The notes below the pieces were generated by a model. The model was not told the DNA's origin. It searched no databases and worked only from the letters and a program-made list of their open reading frames with translations. Below, in pieces: positions 25,580-35,549 of a stretch of 64,000 nt of DNA (position 1 is the stretch's first letter; each line of letters begins with the position of its first letter). The DNA comes from Metallibacterium scheffleri (GTDB lineage Bacteria; Pseudomonadota; Gammaproteobacteria; Xanthomonadales; Rhodanobacteraceae). The DNA lies in NCBI RefSeq assembly GCF_002077135.1, contig NZ_LDOS01000002.1, positions 1,947,865 to 2,011,864 on the forward strand, written 5' to 3'. A program made the translations under genes and the position numbers.

Positions 25580-25759
25580 GGGCTGTCTCCATTCATCGCA
25601 CGCTTCGGGAAACCGTGGCCTGGCGCCAGCACGGTGCCGGCAATTGTGCCGCAGGTGACATCGACACCGTGGACGGAAAACCGTGCGCGATCCGTGAACC
25701 GGTACGTGTCGGCACTGGGCCTGCCGTCTGCGAACCCGCGTCGAGCCTGCACCTCCTTT

Positions 25760-25965
25760 TCCGTCATTCCCGCGCGGACGGGAATCGCTGTACAAGCGCG
25801 GAGCGGGTCATCCAGGACGTGAAACCATGCGGCGAAGTCACTGGATGACCAGCTTCGCTGTTGAGAAGCGATTCCCGTCCCCGACACAAGCATTCGGGGA
25901 TGACGTTCCTGCGCGGGGATGACGAGAACACAAGACCCGGCGCGGGAATGACGCAAGGCAAGACT
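25760..25965. repeat. Dispersed intergenic repeat (GGGGATGAC family), copy b
   Basis: The 498-bp gap 25580-26077 holds no gene. Its centre contains CGTCATTCCCGCGCGGACGG, GTCACTGGATGACCAGCTTC, GAGAAGCGATTCCCGTCCCC, CAAGCATTCGGGGATGACG and GCGCGGGGATGACGAG, partly in inverted order, so the repeat modules pair with one another. Confidence 0.7.
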
Positions 25966-26077
25966 GTCGTGGCGATCACGAACCAAGGGACGATGCGCCC
26001 AAACGACCCGGCCGCTCAAAGAATCCGATCTTGTCGAAGGCACCGATCAAGCACCGCTGTCGGGTATTGCCCGCACG

Positions 26078-26437
26078 CTACGGCGCGCGCTTGCCAGCCT
26101 CGCGATCCAGATGAAAGCGGTGCAACAGCCGGTGCGCGAAGGGCGCCAGCAGCACACCGGCGAGGAACACCACCAGCAGGCCGCAATACAGCGCGTAGGT
26201 GCCGGCAAAAAGCTTGGCGCCCAGCGTCACGGGCGTGGCCAGCGGGCCCATGCCCGACAGGATCATGGCGGCGTTGACGTAGGCATCGGCCCAGCCCAGC
26301 CGCGCGTAGTGGTGGTAGCCGAGCATGCCGATGCCCAGCGATACCGCGACCACCACCAGCGCGGCCAGCAGATTGCGCCCGACGCGGCGCAAAAACACGC
26401 GGCGTGGAGCCAGGGCGTCGCTGCGCCGTTCCCACAT
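26078..26437 (-). CDS. Small membrane protein of unknown function (119 aa)
   Basis: Two clear membrane segments (LLAALVVVAVSLGIGMLGY and AGTYALYCGLLVVFLAGVLL) flank a loop GMGPLATPVTLGAKL that could be reentrant. The N- and C-termini are basic. A GGGAG ribosome-binding site precedes the ATG. From memory, similar short proteins are annotated as conserved hypotheticals in related genomes; an ion-channel-like pore is only a speculation from the loop. It follows the thioredoxin gene by 31 bp. Confidence 0.6.
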   Translation of the reverse strand: MWERRSDALAPRRVFLRRVGRNLLAALVVVAVSLGIGMLGYHHYARLGWADAYVNAAMILSGMGPLATPVTLGAKLFAGTYALYCGLLVVFLAGVLLAPFAHRLLHRFHLDREAGKRAP

Positions 26438-26468
26438 CAGGGTGCTCCCGTCACTGTGGTCGCGGCCA

Positions 26469-27341
26469 TCAGAACAGCAGGCTGCTCATGCGCCGCCGTG
26501 CCTGCGCCACCAGCTCGGCATCGTCGCTCAGCGTGAACGCGGCGACCAGGCGCTGCTTGGCCTGGCCTTCGTTCCAGCCGCGCGCCTCGGCCAGCAGCGC
26601 TAGCCAGTCTTCCAGCGCGGCAGCTTCGGCCCCGCCCAGCAGGCGGCGCACGGCGCGCAGGTCGCGCGCGGCGTAATCCTTGGGATCGGCGGCGATGCGG
26701 CGCTCCAGTTCATCCAGCGCGGGCGCGCTGGCCAGCGCCTGGGCGAAATCCAGCTCGCCGCGCAGGCGCCGCGCGCGCGCATCGCTGGCGAGGTTGGCGG
26801 GCAGGCTGTCGAGCGTGGCGGCGGCGGCTTCAGCTTGGCCGGCGCGCATCTGCGCCACGGCCAGATCCAGCCGGAGTTCATCCTTGTCCGGCTGCGCGGC
26901 GACCGCGGCCTGCAACCGCGCCAGCGCGGCCCCAGGTGATTCCAGCGGTTGCGCGGGGGCCGCTTCGGCCTCGGCCGGCGCGCCGAGCGCCGGCTTGATG
27001 CCGTGGTCGTCGAGAAACTTGCGCACACCGCTCTCGGGCTGGGCGCCCATGAAACCGTCCACCGGCTGGCCATCCTTGATCAGCACCACGGTCGGCAGCG
27101 AGCGGATGCCGAACATGCCCGCCAGCGCCATTTCCTGATCGCTGTCGATCCGGGCCAGGCGGAACGCGCCGTTGTATTCACTCGCCAGTTTTTCCAGGAT
27201 CGGCTTGAGTTGTTTGCAGGGCGCGCACCAGCCGGCCCAGAAATCGATCAGCACGGGCTGTTGCATCGAGGCCTGCATCACCTCGCTATCGAAGTTGGCC
27301 TGGGTGACATCGAGGGCATGGGCGGTGGCGGTGGCGGTCAT
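26469..27341 (-). CDS. ybbN: Thioredoxin-fold chaperedoxin CnoX (YbbN family)
   Basis: 290 residues. The N-terminal thioredoxin domain has WCAPC at residues 38-42, so both redox cysteines are present, unlike E. coli CnoX, which has lost one. The C-terminal two thirds is a TPR-like helical region (ALARLQAAVAAQPDKDELRL and similar). CnoX holds unfolding proteins under chlorine stress and passes them to GroEL/DnaK; here thioredoxin activity is also possible. A CCGGAG ribosome-binding site precedes the ATG. Confidence 0.9.
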   Translation of the reverse strand: MTATATAHALDVTQANFDSEVMQASMQQPVLIDFWAGWCAPCKQLKPILEKLASEYNGAFRLARIDSDQEMALAGMFGIRSLPTVVLIKDGQPVDGFMGAQPESGVRKFLDDHGIKPALGAPAEAEAAPAQPLESPGAALARLQAAVAAQPDKDELRLDLAVAQMRAGQAEAAAATLDSLPANLASDARARRLRGELDFAQALASAPALDELERRIAADPKDYAARDLRAVRRLLGGAEAAALEDWLALLAEARGWNEGQAKQRLVAAFTLSDDAELVAQARRRMSSLLF

Positions 27342-27406
27342 GACGAGCTCCGGAAGGGATACCGCATGATTGGGGCAAGGCGCGGCGCGGACAAGGGCGC
27401 CGCGTG

Positions 27407-27829
27407 CTACATGTCGTGCTTGGCCAGCGTGTAGCCGCGCTGCTGGTAGGCGCGCCAGCGCTCGCGCGAACCGCTGCGCGCGTCGGCGTCGGCGGGTACC
27501 ACCTCGAGCAGCCGCTGGCACGCGCGCGCGCAGGGCTCGTCGCGCAGGTTGATGATCAGCGCGCGATCGGGCGTGTCGAGGCCGGGCGGCGCGATCAGCA
27601 CCGCGGTGTCGGCGTCGTCGTAGTCGCCGGCGATCTGGTGCGGGATGAAGGCGTCCTCGTCGAAGCTCCACAGCAACTCGTCCAGCGCCTCAGCCTGGCT
27701 GAAGTCGCGCGCCAGGATCAGCGTGGGCTGGCGCTTGTCATAAGCGCGCCGCGCCAGCTCGCACACCAGCAGCAGCGGCTGCTCGCGGAAGCGCGGTTTG
27801 TCGATCAGATAAAAGTCGGCTTGGGGCAT
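27407..27829 (-). CDS. holC: DNA polymerase III subunit chi
   Basis: 140 residues with the chi fold pattern: ADFYLIDKPRFREQPLLLVC at the N-terminus and FIPHQIAG, then ALIINLRDEP near the middle. Chi links the clamp loader (through psi) to single-strand binding protein. It is 33 bp downstream of the histidine kinase stop and probably shares its transcript. In many relatives holC sits by pepA; pepA is not next to it here. Confidence 0.9.
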   Translation of the reverse strand: MPQADFYLIDKPRFREQPLLLVCELARRAYDKRQPTLILARDFSQAEALDELLWSFDEDAFIPHQIAGDYDDADTAVLIAPPGLDTPDRALIINLRDEPCARACQRLLEVVPADADARSGSRERWRAYQQRGYTLAKHDM

Positions 27830-27862
27830 GGCCGCGACTTTACCCGCGCGCGCGGCACGCGG

Positions 27863-29182
27863 TCACGCGTCGCCGCGCATCGTGGCCGGCAGCAGCACGC
27901 GCACGCACAAGCCGCCGCCCTCGCGATTGATCAGCGCGACGCGACCGCCGTGTGCCTCGACGATCTCGCGCGCCAGTGCCAGGCCCAGCCCGCTGCCGCT
28001 GCGCTTGGTCGAATAGAACGGCAGCAGCGCCTGCGCCAGCACCGCATCGCTCATGCCGGGGCCGCGGTCGCGCACCTCGATGCGCCAGTGCGCGCCGCTG
28101 CGCTGCACCTCCAGCTCCACCGCCTCGGCCGGGCCGCCGGCTTCGTGCGCGTTCTTGATCAGGTTCAGCAGCACCTGCTCCATCTGCGCGGCATCGAAAC
28201 TGGCCAGCGCCTCGGGCACCGGGTACGGCACGCGGAAGCGGGCGTGCGCGGCCAGCGCCGCCACGAATGCCGGCCACTGCACCGGCTCGGGGCGCGGCGC
28301 GGGCAGCTTGGCGATCTGCGCGTAGTCGGCGATGAAACCGTGCAGATGGCGCGCGCGCTCGCCGATGCGCGCGAACACGTCCGGCAGGCGCTGCGCCTCG
28401 CCACGCCGCGCCAGCTCGGCGCCGGAATGCGCCAGCGAGGTGATCGGCGCCAGCGAGTTATTCAACTCGTGGCTGATCACGCGGATCACCTTCTTCCACA
28501 CCGCCACCTCGGCGCGCGCCAGCTCGCGTGTCATGCGCCGCAGCAGGTACAGCCGGTGCGGGCGACCGTGCAGGCGAAAGCCGCGCTGCGAGAGATGAAA
28601 ACTCTCCTCCATACCCTCCATTTCCAGCGAGAACAGACTGTCCTCGCCCAGCTCCAGCGCGCGCCGCAGGGCGTGCGGCAGGCTCGCCGCGAGGCGCTCG
28701 AAATCCAGCCCGATCAGGCTGCGTCCTTCACCCAGCAACTGCCGCGCGGACAGATTGGCCAGGGTCACGCGCCCGCCCGGATCGACCAGCAGCAAGGCCA
28801 CCGGCGAATGCTGCACGACCGTGTCCAGCAGCAGCTCGCGCTGCGCCAGGTTCTGCCGCTGCTCGCGCAGCGCGGCGCCGAGCGCGTTGTGGGTGTCGAT
28901 CAGCGCGCCCAGCTCGTCCTTGCGCCGCGCCGCGATACCGAAGCTGAAATCGCCGTCGCGATAACTGGCCACGCTGCTCTCCAGCGCGCGCAGCAGGCGC
29001 CGCAGCGGCTGCACCACCACATAGGCCAGCCACAGCGCGGGCAATGCCAGCGCCAGCCAGGCCAGCCACAGCGCGGCCGCGGGCAGCATCCAGCGCGCCA
29101 GCAGCAGTGCCAGCGCGGCGCCGGCCAGCGCCGCCAGCCACAGCAGCAGCGCCAACCGGCCGGTGGTGGAGAACACGCGCAC
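27863..29182 (-). CDS. NtrY-like membrane sensor histidine kinase
   Basis: 439 residues from GTG 29180-29182. Two membrane segments at about 8-30 and 35-55 are followed by a HAMP-like linker, a PAS domain (VVQHSPVALLLVDPGGRVTL), the H-box ISHELNNSLAPITSLAHS, and an ATPase domain with NLIKNAHEAGG (N box) and SGSGLGLALAREIVE (G2 box). The NN after the phospho-histidine glutamate is typical of NtrY relatives. Its start is 2 bp past the regulator's stop, so the pair is co-translated. There is no large periplasmic sensor, so it may sense the membrane or the cytoplasm. Confidence 0.9.
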   Translation of the reverse strand: MRVFSTTGRLALLLWLAALAGAALALLLARWMLPAAALWLAWLALALPALWLAYVVVQPLRRLLRALESSVASYRDGDFSFGIAARRKDELGALIDTHNALGAALREQRQNLAQRELLLDTVVQHSPVALLLVDPGGRVTLANLSARQLLGEGRSLIGLDFERLAASLPHALRRALELGEDSLFSLEMEGMEESFHLSQRGFRLHGRPHRLYLLRRMTRELARAEVAVWKKVIRVISHELNNSLAPITSLAHSGAELARRGEAQRLPDVFARIGERARHLHGFIADYAQIAKLPAPRPEPVQWPAFVAALAAHARFRVPYPVPEALASFDAAQMEQVLLNLIKNAHEAGGPAEAVELEVQRSGAHWRIEVRDRGPGMSDAVLAQALLPFYSTKRSGSGLGLALAREIVEAHGGRVALINREGGGLCVRVLLPATMRGDA

Positions 29183-29184
29183 CG

Positions 29185-30522
<1,338 letters not shown>

Positions 30523-30636
30523 CGCTGTTCCCCGTGTGCGTGGAGTGGTCGCGCGTCGGCTCCCAGGCACGCCGCACGGTCAGTGTAGTTCCGCGCCGAC
30601 CGCGTGCCGCATGGCCGCGCGCCGGGTGGTCGTTGT

Positions 30637-30705
30637 TTTATCCCTCTCCTCCCCGGGAGAGGGTGGCGCGCAGCGCCGGGTGAGGGTGCGCACTCGCGCA
30701 GGGAC
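30637..30705. repeat. GGGAGAGGG-type intergenic repeat
   Basis: TATCCCTCTCCTCCCCGGGA, then GAGAGGGTGGCGCGCAGCGC and CGGGTGAGGGTGCG form an imperfect inverted repeat of the widespread CCCTCTCC/GGGTGAGGG class. It separates the lipoprotein gene from the two-component system and may stop or weaken read-through. Confidence 0.6.
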
Positions 30706-30732
30706 TCGGCGTTGAAGCATGCACCGCACGGA

Positions 30733-31287
30733 TCAACTGTTGCTGGCATGCGCATTGACAAAGCAACTCTTGACCGAGCGCGGGTCGATGGCCGCATACG
30801 GCGCGAACGCGGGCAGCCGCGCCACGAGCTGATCCTGCGTGGCGCGGATCGCGCCGATCGCGCCGCACAGGCGATCCACCTGCCCATCGAGCCGCGCCGC
30901 CTGCGCGTGCGCGGTGTCGTTGATGATGCGTGAATCGTCGTGGAACAGCGCAGAGAACAGCGAGCCGACGACGCTACCGGCCATGTGCGCGCCGGCCCAT
31001 CCGGTCTGCTTGCCATCGAACACGATCACCTGCGCCTGCGTGAAATAGCGCGTGGTCAGCATGCGCTGCGCGGACGTCAGCGCTACCGATTCGCCGGCGA
31101 TGCGCAACGCGCCATTGGCCTCGATCTCGGCCATGTCACCGCCGCGGTCGCGAATCGAAACGCGGTCGGCGTGCACATGGATGGTTTGCCCATCCAGATT
31201 GATACGGGCGTCACCACCGCAGGCGCTCAGACCCAGCGTCAGCAGACCGATCAAGGCGATTCGTGCAGCGAGGGATTGAACGTGCAT
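30733..31287 (-). CDS. Putative lipoprotein, YggN/DUF2884-like
   Basis: 184 residues. The signal peptide ends in a lipobox LSAC with Cys23 as the lipid anchor. The mature part has INLDGQTIHVHADRVSIRDR and GALRIAGESVALTSAQRML, which resembles the core of YggN (DUF2884); the match is moderate. HMAGSVVGSLFSALFHDD is a small hydrophobic stretch. It lies on the same strand after the last permease, separated by a 330-bp repeat-rich gap, so co-regulation with the exporter is plausible but unproven. Confidence 0.65.
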   Translation of the reverse strand: MHVQSLAARIALIGLLTLGLSACGGDARINLDGQTIHVHADRVSIRDRGGDMAEIEANGALRIAGESVALTSAQRMLTTRYFTQAQVIVFDGKQTGWAGAHMAGSVVGSLFSALFHDDSRIINDTAHAQAARLDGQVDRLCGAIGAIRATQDQLVARLPAFAPYAAIDPRSVKSCFVNAHASNS

Positions 31288-31379
31288 GGCGTGCTCCCTT
31301 CAGTGGGCGGGCATGGGTCATGGAAGTGGAAGTCGGGAAGCGCGAGAAAGGAAGCAAAAAGAAGTCGAAAGTGCGTGGT

Positions 31380-31617
31380 CAAGCCCGGGGATGACGAGCG
31401 TGGGAATCCATATCACCAGCTCGTCATTCCCGCCATTGCTTGTTGAAGTCACTGGATCCCCGCTTGCGCGGGGACGACGACAGGGCGGAGGCATGAGCAG
31501 AATGCAGGCGGACTGGACCCCGCCCCCGCCTTCGCTGGGGGCAGGCTCTGCGCGGGGATGACGGCAAGCACGGCAATGGATCTCGATAGTCGGATGTGCG
31601 CGACGTCCATGCATGCC
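31380..31617. repeat. Dispersed repeat (copy c) plus duplicated permease 3' flank
   Basis: The 330-bp gap 31288-31617 holds no gene. It contains GGGGATGACGAGCGTGGGAA, CTTGCGCGGGGACGACGA and CCTTCGCTGGGGGCAGGCTC modules. The last 55 bp (from about 31563, GCAAGCACGGCAATGGATCT onwards) are the same as 34248-34302, and the identity continues into the permease coding sequence. Confidence 0.75.
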
Positions 31618-32826
31618 TCACGCCGCCCGCATCGCCGTGGTCGGCGGCACGCGCGCCGCGCGCAGCGCGGGGCCCAGCACGGCGAGCTGGCCCAGTAGCC
31701 ACATGGCCAGCGCGCCGAATGCCACGTACTGCAGCGGCAGACGCGGCTGCGCGAAGTGCTGCATCAGCAGCACGTTGAGGCCGATGGTGAGTGCCGCGCC
31801 CAGCGCCACGCCCATGCTGACGATGATCAGGTTCTCGGCCTGGAAATGGCGCAGGATCGCGCCGCGCGTGGCGCCCAACGCGCGCCGCGTGCCGATGTGG
31901 CGTGTGCGCTGCTGTACCCAGAAACTGGCCAGACCACTGACGCCCAGCGCCGTGACAATCAGCAGGATCGCGGTGATCGCCATGAGGATGCGGTTGATGG
32001 CGCGTGAACCGGCGAATGCGTGGGTGATGAACGCCTGCAACGAACTCGTCTGACCAACGACATTCCCAGGATTGGCTTTCTGCATCGCCTTCATCGCCAG
32101 CGGCAGCACGTGTGCCATCTGCCCGGATCGACTGCGAATCAGATAGAGGCCCCCTTCGATCACGTCATAGCGCTGTTCGATGAGGATTGAATCATTGTCG
32201 CTGCTGCGACCCGTAATCGCGCCGCGCAACGTGCCCACGATGCCAACGATGCGCATGCTGTGATTGCCGTCATACAGCACGCTGCCCAAGGCGTTTCGAT
32301 CCGGGAACAACCGGTGCGCGAGTTGCTGCGTGATCAGTGCCGGCACCAAGGTGTTGGGCGTGGCGGTTGTGGCATCCGGAATCTCGCCGGCAGCTGGCAA
32401 GTGCCCGGCAAGCAAATGCACACTCAGCGTCTGCGAATAGTCTTGCGCGCCACTGAAAACGAAGGCGTGGGCGACCATTCGGGTGCGGCTCGCATTGCTG
32501 TAGATCGGATTCCATCTGGCGCCCAGCATCGGCGTCGCCCCAAAGCTTGATGCGAGCACACCTGGCACCGTTCGCAGCACCGCAAGATTGTTCTTCACGG
32601 TATTCGCGTGCTTGGCGTCGCCGATAACCATGCTCTGAATCACCGCCACATCGTTTGCCGGCACTCCGGTTGACTCACGTTGGAGTACCGCGCTCCCATG
32701 CACGATGAACAGCAGATTGCCCAGCACCGCCATGGTCAGGGCGATCTCCAGCACCAGCAGCGTGACCGCGGCCTTGTGCCGGCGCAGGGCGGAAAAAATC
32801 GGGCGCAACGATGCGAACGGGTTCAT
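31618..32826 (-). CDS. MacB-like ABC permease, second subunit (pair 3)
   Basis: 402 residues. One N-terminal membrane helix (AAVTLLVLEIALTMAVLGNL), a large periplasmic MacB_PCD-type domain, then three C-terminal helices in an FtsX domain with SFWVQQRTRHIGTRRALGAT. This is the type VII mechanotransmitter fold with no transport channel of its own. It overlaps the partner permease by 4 bp. The final 27 residues (WLLGQLAVLGPALRAARVPP onwards) are identical to the other two second-subunit genes, although the rest differs. Confidence 0.88.
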   Translation of the reverse strand: MNPFASLRPIFSALRRHKAAVTLLVLEIALTMAVLGNLLFIVHGSAVLQRESTGVPANDVAVIQSMVIGDAKHANTVKNNLAVLRTVPGVLASSFGATPMLGARWNPIYSNASRTRMVAHAFVFSGAQDYSQTLSVHLLAGHLPAAGEIPDATTATPNTLVPALITQQLAHRLFPDRNALGSVLYDGNHSMRIVGIVGTLRGAITGRSSDNDSILIEQRYDVIEGGLYLIRSRSGQMAHVLPLAMKAMQKANPGNVVGQTSSLQAFITHAFAGSRAINRILMAITAILLIVTALGVSGLASFWVQQRTRHIGTRRALGATRGAILRHFQAENLIIVSMGVALGAALTIGLNVLLMQHFAQPRLPLQYVAFGALAMWLLGQLAVLGPALRAARVPPTTAMRAA

Positions 32827-34133
32827 AGCGATTTCACCACCAGGGCGGGGGCGATGCGCGCGGCGCGCCACGCCGGCCAGATGCCGGCCAGCAGGGTCGC
32901 CACGGCGGCCAGCAGCAGCGCGTACAACAACAGCAGCGGACTGATCTGCACCGTGGCCGCGTAACTCACCGGCTGCTGGCGGATCAGCCACAAACCCAGC
33001 CACACCAGCGGCAGGCCAACGACACCGCCGAGCAGGCCGATCAGCGCCGACTCGATCACGCACTGCGCGAACACATCGCGCTTGCGCGCGCCCAGCGCGC
33101 GGCGCACGCCGATCTCGCCGCCGCGGCGCAGGAACTTGGCCAGCAGCAGGCCCACCGCGTTGAGCAGGCAGATGACGAACACGCCGAAGGCGATCCAGGT
33201 CTGCATGCGCACGATCACCGGCACCACGTGCTTGTAGTTCAGCCATTGCATGACATCGTCCAGGCGCACATTGGGCGCGCGCTGGAACCGCCCCAGCGCA
33301 TGTTGCTGCTGGCTGTAGCGCAGCAGCAAATCGCGGTAGGTGCGCACCTGCACCGGCGTATTCAATTGCACCCAGTACTGCGCCCAGGTGCACTGCGCCG
33401 CCTTGGGGTTGTGCGTGCCGGCGCCGGGGTTGTCACCCCAGCAATCCATCGGACCCCAACCGAAATCCGCTGGTAGATGCAGCCAGGTGAAAAACGGCAG
33501 GTAGATCTGCGCGGCGGCACCATAGGCGCCATCGTCCAGATCCCAGAAATGCGGCTGCGGATTCCATGGCTTGATCACGCCGACGATGCGAAACAACTTG
33601 GTGGCGATGATCAGCTCGCGCCCCACGCTGTCGGCGCCGCCAAACAAGGTGTCGTTGAGCATTTGCGAGATCACCACCACCTGCGCGCGGCGCGTGTCGT
33701 CCTGCTCGCTCCATGGCGCGCCGTACTGAAACGGCACGTCGAACATCGGAAAGAACCCGCGCGTGGTCGCGCGCGTGGTTTCCATGCGCAGCGGGCTGCC
33801 CGCCACCGTGCTGCGCAGCGGCAGCCAGTTCGCGCTCATCAGCGCGCGCTGCCTGGCCTGATCGAGGTGATACAGGTTCAGCGCGTCGATGTAGGTAAGG
33901 TTGTCGGGCGGCGCGCGGCGCGCGCCCGGCAAGTCGGCCGGGCGCGGATCGACCTGCGGATGAAACACCTCATCGCCGCGCTGCGGCAGCGGATTGCCGG
34001 CCAGATTGTGCAACACCGTGAACATGCTCATCGCCACGCCGATGCCCAGCGCCACCGCCAGCACCATCAGCGCGGTCAGCACCCTGTTGCGGCGAAACCC
34101 GCGCAAGGCCAGTGTGAAGGCATAACTCAGCAT
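32823..34133 (-). CDS. MacB-like ABC permease, first subunit (pair 3)
   Basis: 436 residues, same architecture: helix 1 (VLTALMVLAVALGIGVAMSM), periplasmic domain, then FtsX helices with KFLRRGGEIGVRRALGARK. The periplasmic part has the family motif GRFQRAPNVRLDDVMQWL also found in pair 1, and cysteines in MDCWGDNPG and AQCTWAQ that could form a disulphide. It is translationally coupled to 31618-32826. The start lies beside a repeat-filled gap that separates it from pair 2. Confidence 0.88.
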   Translation of the reverse strand: MLSYAFTLALRGFRRNRVLTALMVLAVALGIGVAMSMFTVLHNLAGNPLPQRGDEVFHPQVDPRPADLPGARRAPPDNLTYIDALNLYHLDQARQRALMSANWLPLRSTVAGSPLRMETTRATTRGFFPMFDVPFQYGAPWSEQDDTRRAQVVVISQMLNDTLFGGADSVGRELIIATKLFRIVGVIKPWNPQPHFWDLDDGAYGAAAQIYLPFFTWLHLPADFGWGPMDCWGDNPGAGTHNPKAAQCTWAQYWVQLNTPVQVRTYRDLLLRYSQQQHALGRFQRAPNVRLDDVMQWLNYKHVVPVIVRMQTWIAFGVFVICLLNAVGLLLAKFLRRGGEIGVRRALGARKRDVFAQCVIESALIGLLGGVVGLPLVWLGLWLIRQQPVSYAATVQISPLLLLYALLLAAVATLLAGIWPAWRAARIAPALVVKSL

Positions 34134-34164
34134 GGCGTGCTCCCTTGCAGTGAGGTGTTTTATG

Positions 34165-34302
34165 GCTTCGTCATCCCCGCGCAGGCGGGGATCCAGAAAT
34201 CCTTCCGGACAGGTTGCCTACTGGATCCCCGCCTGCGCGGGGATGACAGCAAGCACGGCAATGGATCTCGATAGTCGGATGTGCGCGACGTCCATGCATG
34301 CC
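34165..34302. repeat. Dispersed repeat (copy d) plus duplicated permease 3' flank
   Basis: CATCCCCGCGCAGGCGGGGA and CCCCGCCTGCGCGGGGATGA are mirror copies about 50 bp apart, forming a large hairpin. The segment from about 34248 to 34302 duplicates 31563-31617. Confidence 0.75.
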
Positions 34303-34610
34303 TCACGCCGCGCGCATCGCCGTGGTCGGCGGCACGCGCGCCGCGCGCAGCGCGGGGCCCAGCACGGCGAGCTGGCCCAGCAGCCACAGCGCCACGGCAC
34401 CAATCGGCAGGTACACGATCGGCAGCCGCGGCACCGCGTAGTGCGCCATCAGCCACACGTTGATGCCGATCGCCGCCGCGCAGCCCAGTGCGATGCCGGC
34501 CGTCGCCAGCAGGAAGTTCTCGGTCTGGAAGTAGCGCAGGATGTCCACGCGCCGTGCGCCCAGCGCCCGCCGCACGCCGATCTGCCGCGTGCGCTGCTGC
34601 ACCCAGAAGC
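34303..34610. repeat. Near-identical permease 3' segment (matches 37646-37947)
   Basis: About 300 bp of nucleotide sequence, coding for the same C-terminal helices, are almost identical between the two genes, including third codon positions. The identity stops sharply near the start of the FtsX domain. This marks a recent gene-conversion tract. Confidence 0.8.
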
Positions 34611-35538
34611 CGGTCAGGCCCATGATGCCGATGAGGGTGACGATGAGCACCACGAGGGTGACACTGGACAGCAGCCATGCTGCCGCGCGGCGGCTGTTGA
34701 ACACCGCATCGCGCGCATGCTCGAAGGTCTGCACCTTGGGCTTGAGCCCACTCATGCGCATGTCCGCAGGAAATGCACGATCGATCACTGCCGGGATCGC
34801 CTTGAGCACACTGGCTTGCGCGCCTATCCTGCTACGCACCGCATACTGAATGAAGGGCATGCCGGAAACGCGCGCCGGCAGCAACATCACATTGCCGGCA
34901 TCGGCCTGGGTCTTGGCGGAAATGTCGCTGCGCACGAGATGGTTCAGCACGCCGACGACGACATGATCGTATGGATGGTTCTGGCCGATCCGCACCGATT
35001 GCCCCAGCGGGTTCTGGTGCGGAAACAGATGCCGCGCGAGGCTGCGCGTGAGTATCACCGGCGCGCTGGACTGCATTCCCATCGCGTTCTGCGCCGCGGC
35101 GTGCACCAGCTCGCTCGCGCGAAAATCGCGCCCGGCCACGATGTGCGCACCCAGGGTCGGCACCAGGTCGTCTCCGATCATGGCCGCCGAATTGACCGTG
35201 CGTTTGCCGCTGGCGTTCGACACGTTCCCGGTAATCCTGACCGACGTCAGCATGGGCAGGTTCACGCCCGAGGTGACCGCGACGATACCGGGGATGGCAC
35301 GCAGCGCATCCTCGCCCGCGCGCACCTGCGCACCGGTCCATGGCGCTGCCTGGCTGGCGATTTGACTGACCAGGATGAGTTGCCTGGCCGCCACGCCATC
35401 GGGCATGAGCAGCGGCGCCAGGCGCTGCTGCAGCAGCGCCAGCGTATTGCACAGGATGGCCGTGGCCAGCGCGATCTGCATGACCACCAGTGCCGGCATC
35501 AGGCGATGGCGACGGAAAGTCCTCAGCATGGGTTGCAT
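34303..35538 (-). CDS. MacB-like ABC permease, second subunit (pair 2)
   Basis: 411 residues starting at ATG 35536-35538 with GAGGGG upstream. It opens MQPMLRTFRRHRLMPALVVM with the first membrane helix, then a periplasmic domain and three FtsX helices. Its last 101 residues (from FWVQQRTRQIGVRRALGARR) differ from those of the pair 1 second subunit at a single position, while the periplasmic domains are clearly different. That pattern indicates recombination between paralogues. It follows its partner by 11 bp. Confidence 0.88.
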   Translation of the reverse strand: MQPMLRTFRRHRLMPALVVMQIALATAILCNTLALLQQRLAPLLMPDGVAARQLILVSQIASQAAPWTGAQVRAGEDALRAIPGIVAVTSGVNLPMLTSVRITGNVSNASGKRTVNSAAMIGDDLVPTLGAHIVAGRDFRASELVHAAAQNAMGMQSSAPVILTRSLARHLFPHQNPLGQSVRIGQNHPYDHVVVGVLNHLVRSDISAKTQADAGNVMLLPARVSGMPFIQYAVRSRIGAQASVLKAIPAVIDRAFPADMRMSGLKPKVQTFEHARDAVFNSRRAAAWLLSSVTLVVLIVTLIGIMGLTGFWVQQRTRQIGVRRALGARRVDILRYFQTENFLLATAGIALGCAAAIGINVWLMAHYAVPRLPIVYLPIGAVALWLLGQLAVLGPALRAARVPPTTAMRAA

Positions 35539-35549
35539 GGCTGCGCCCC

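Noticed and set aside
31563-34302. Insertion sequence at the repeated permease flanks
   Set aside because: No transposase frame or terminal inverted repeats; the shared tract extends into coding sequence in register, which fits duplication and gene conversion.
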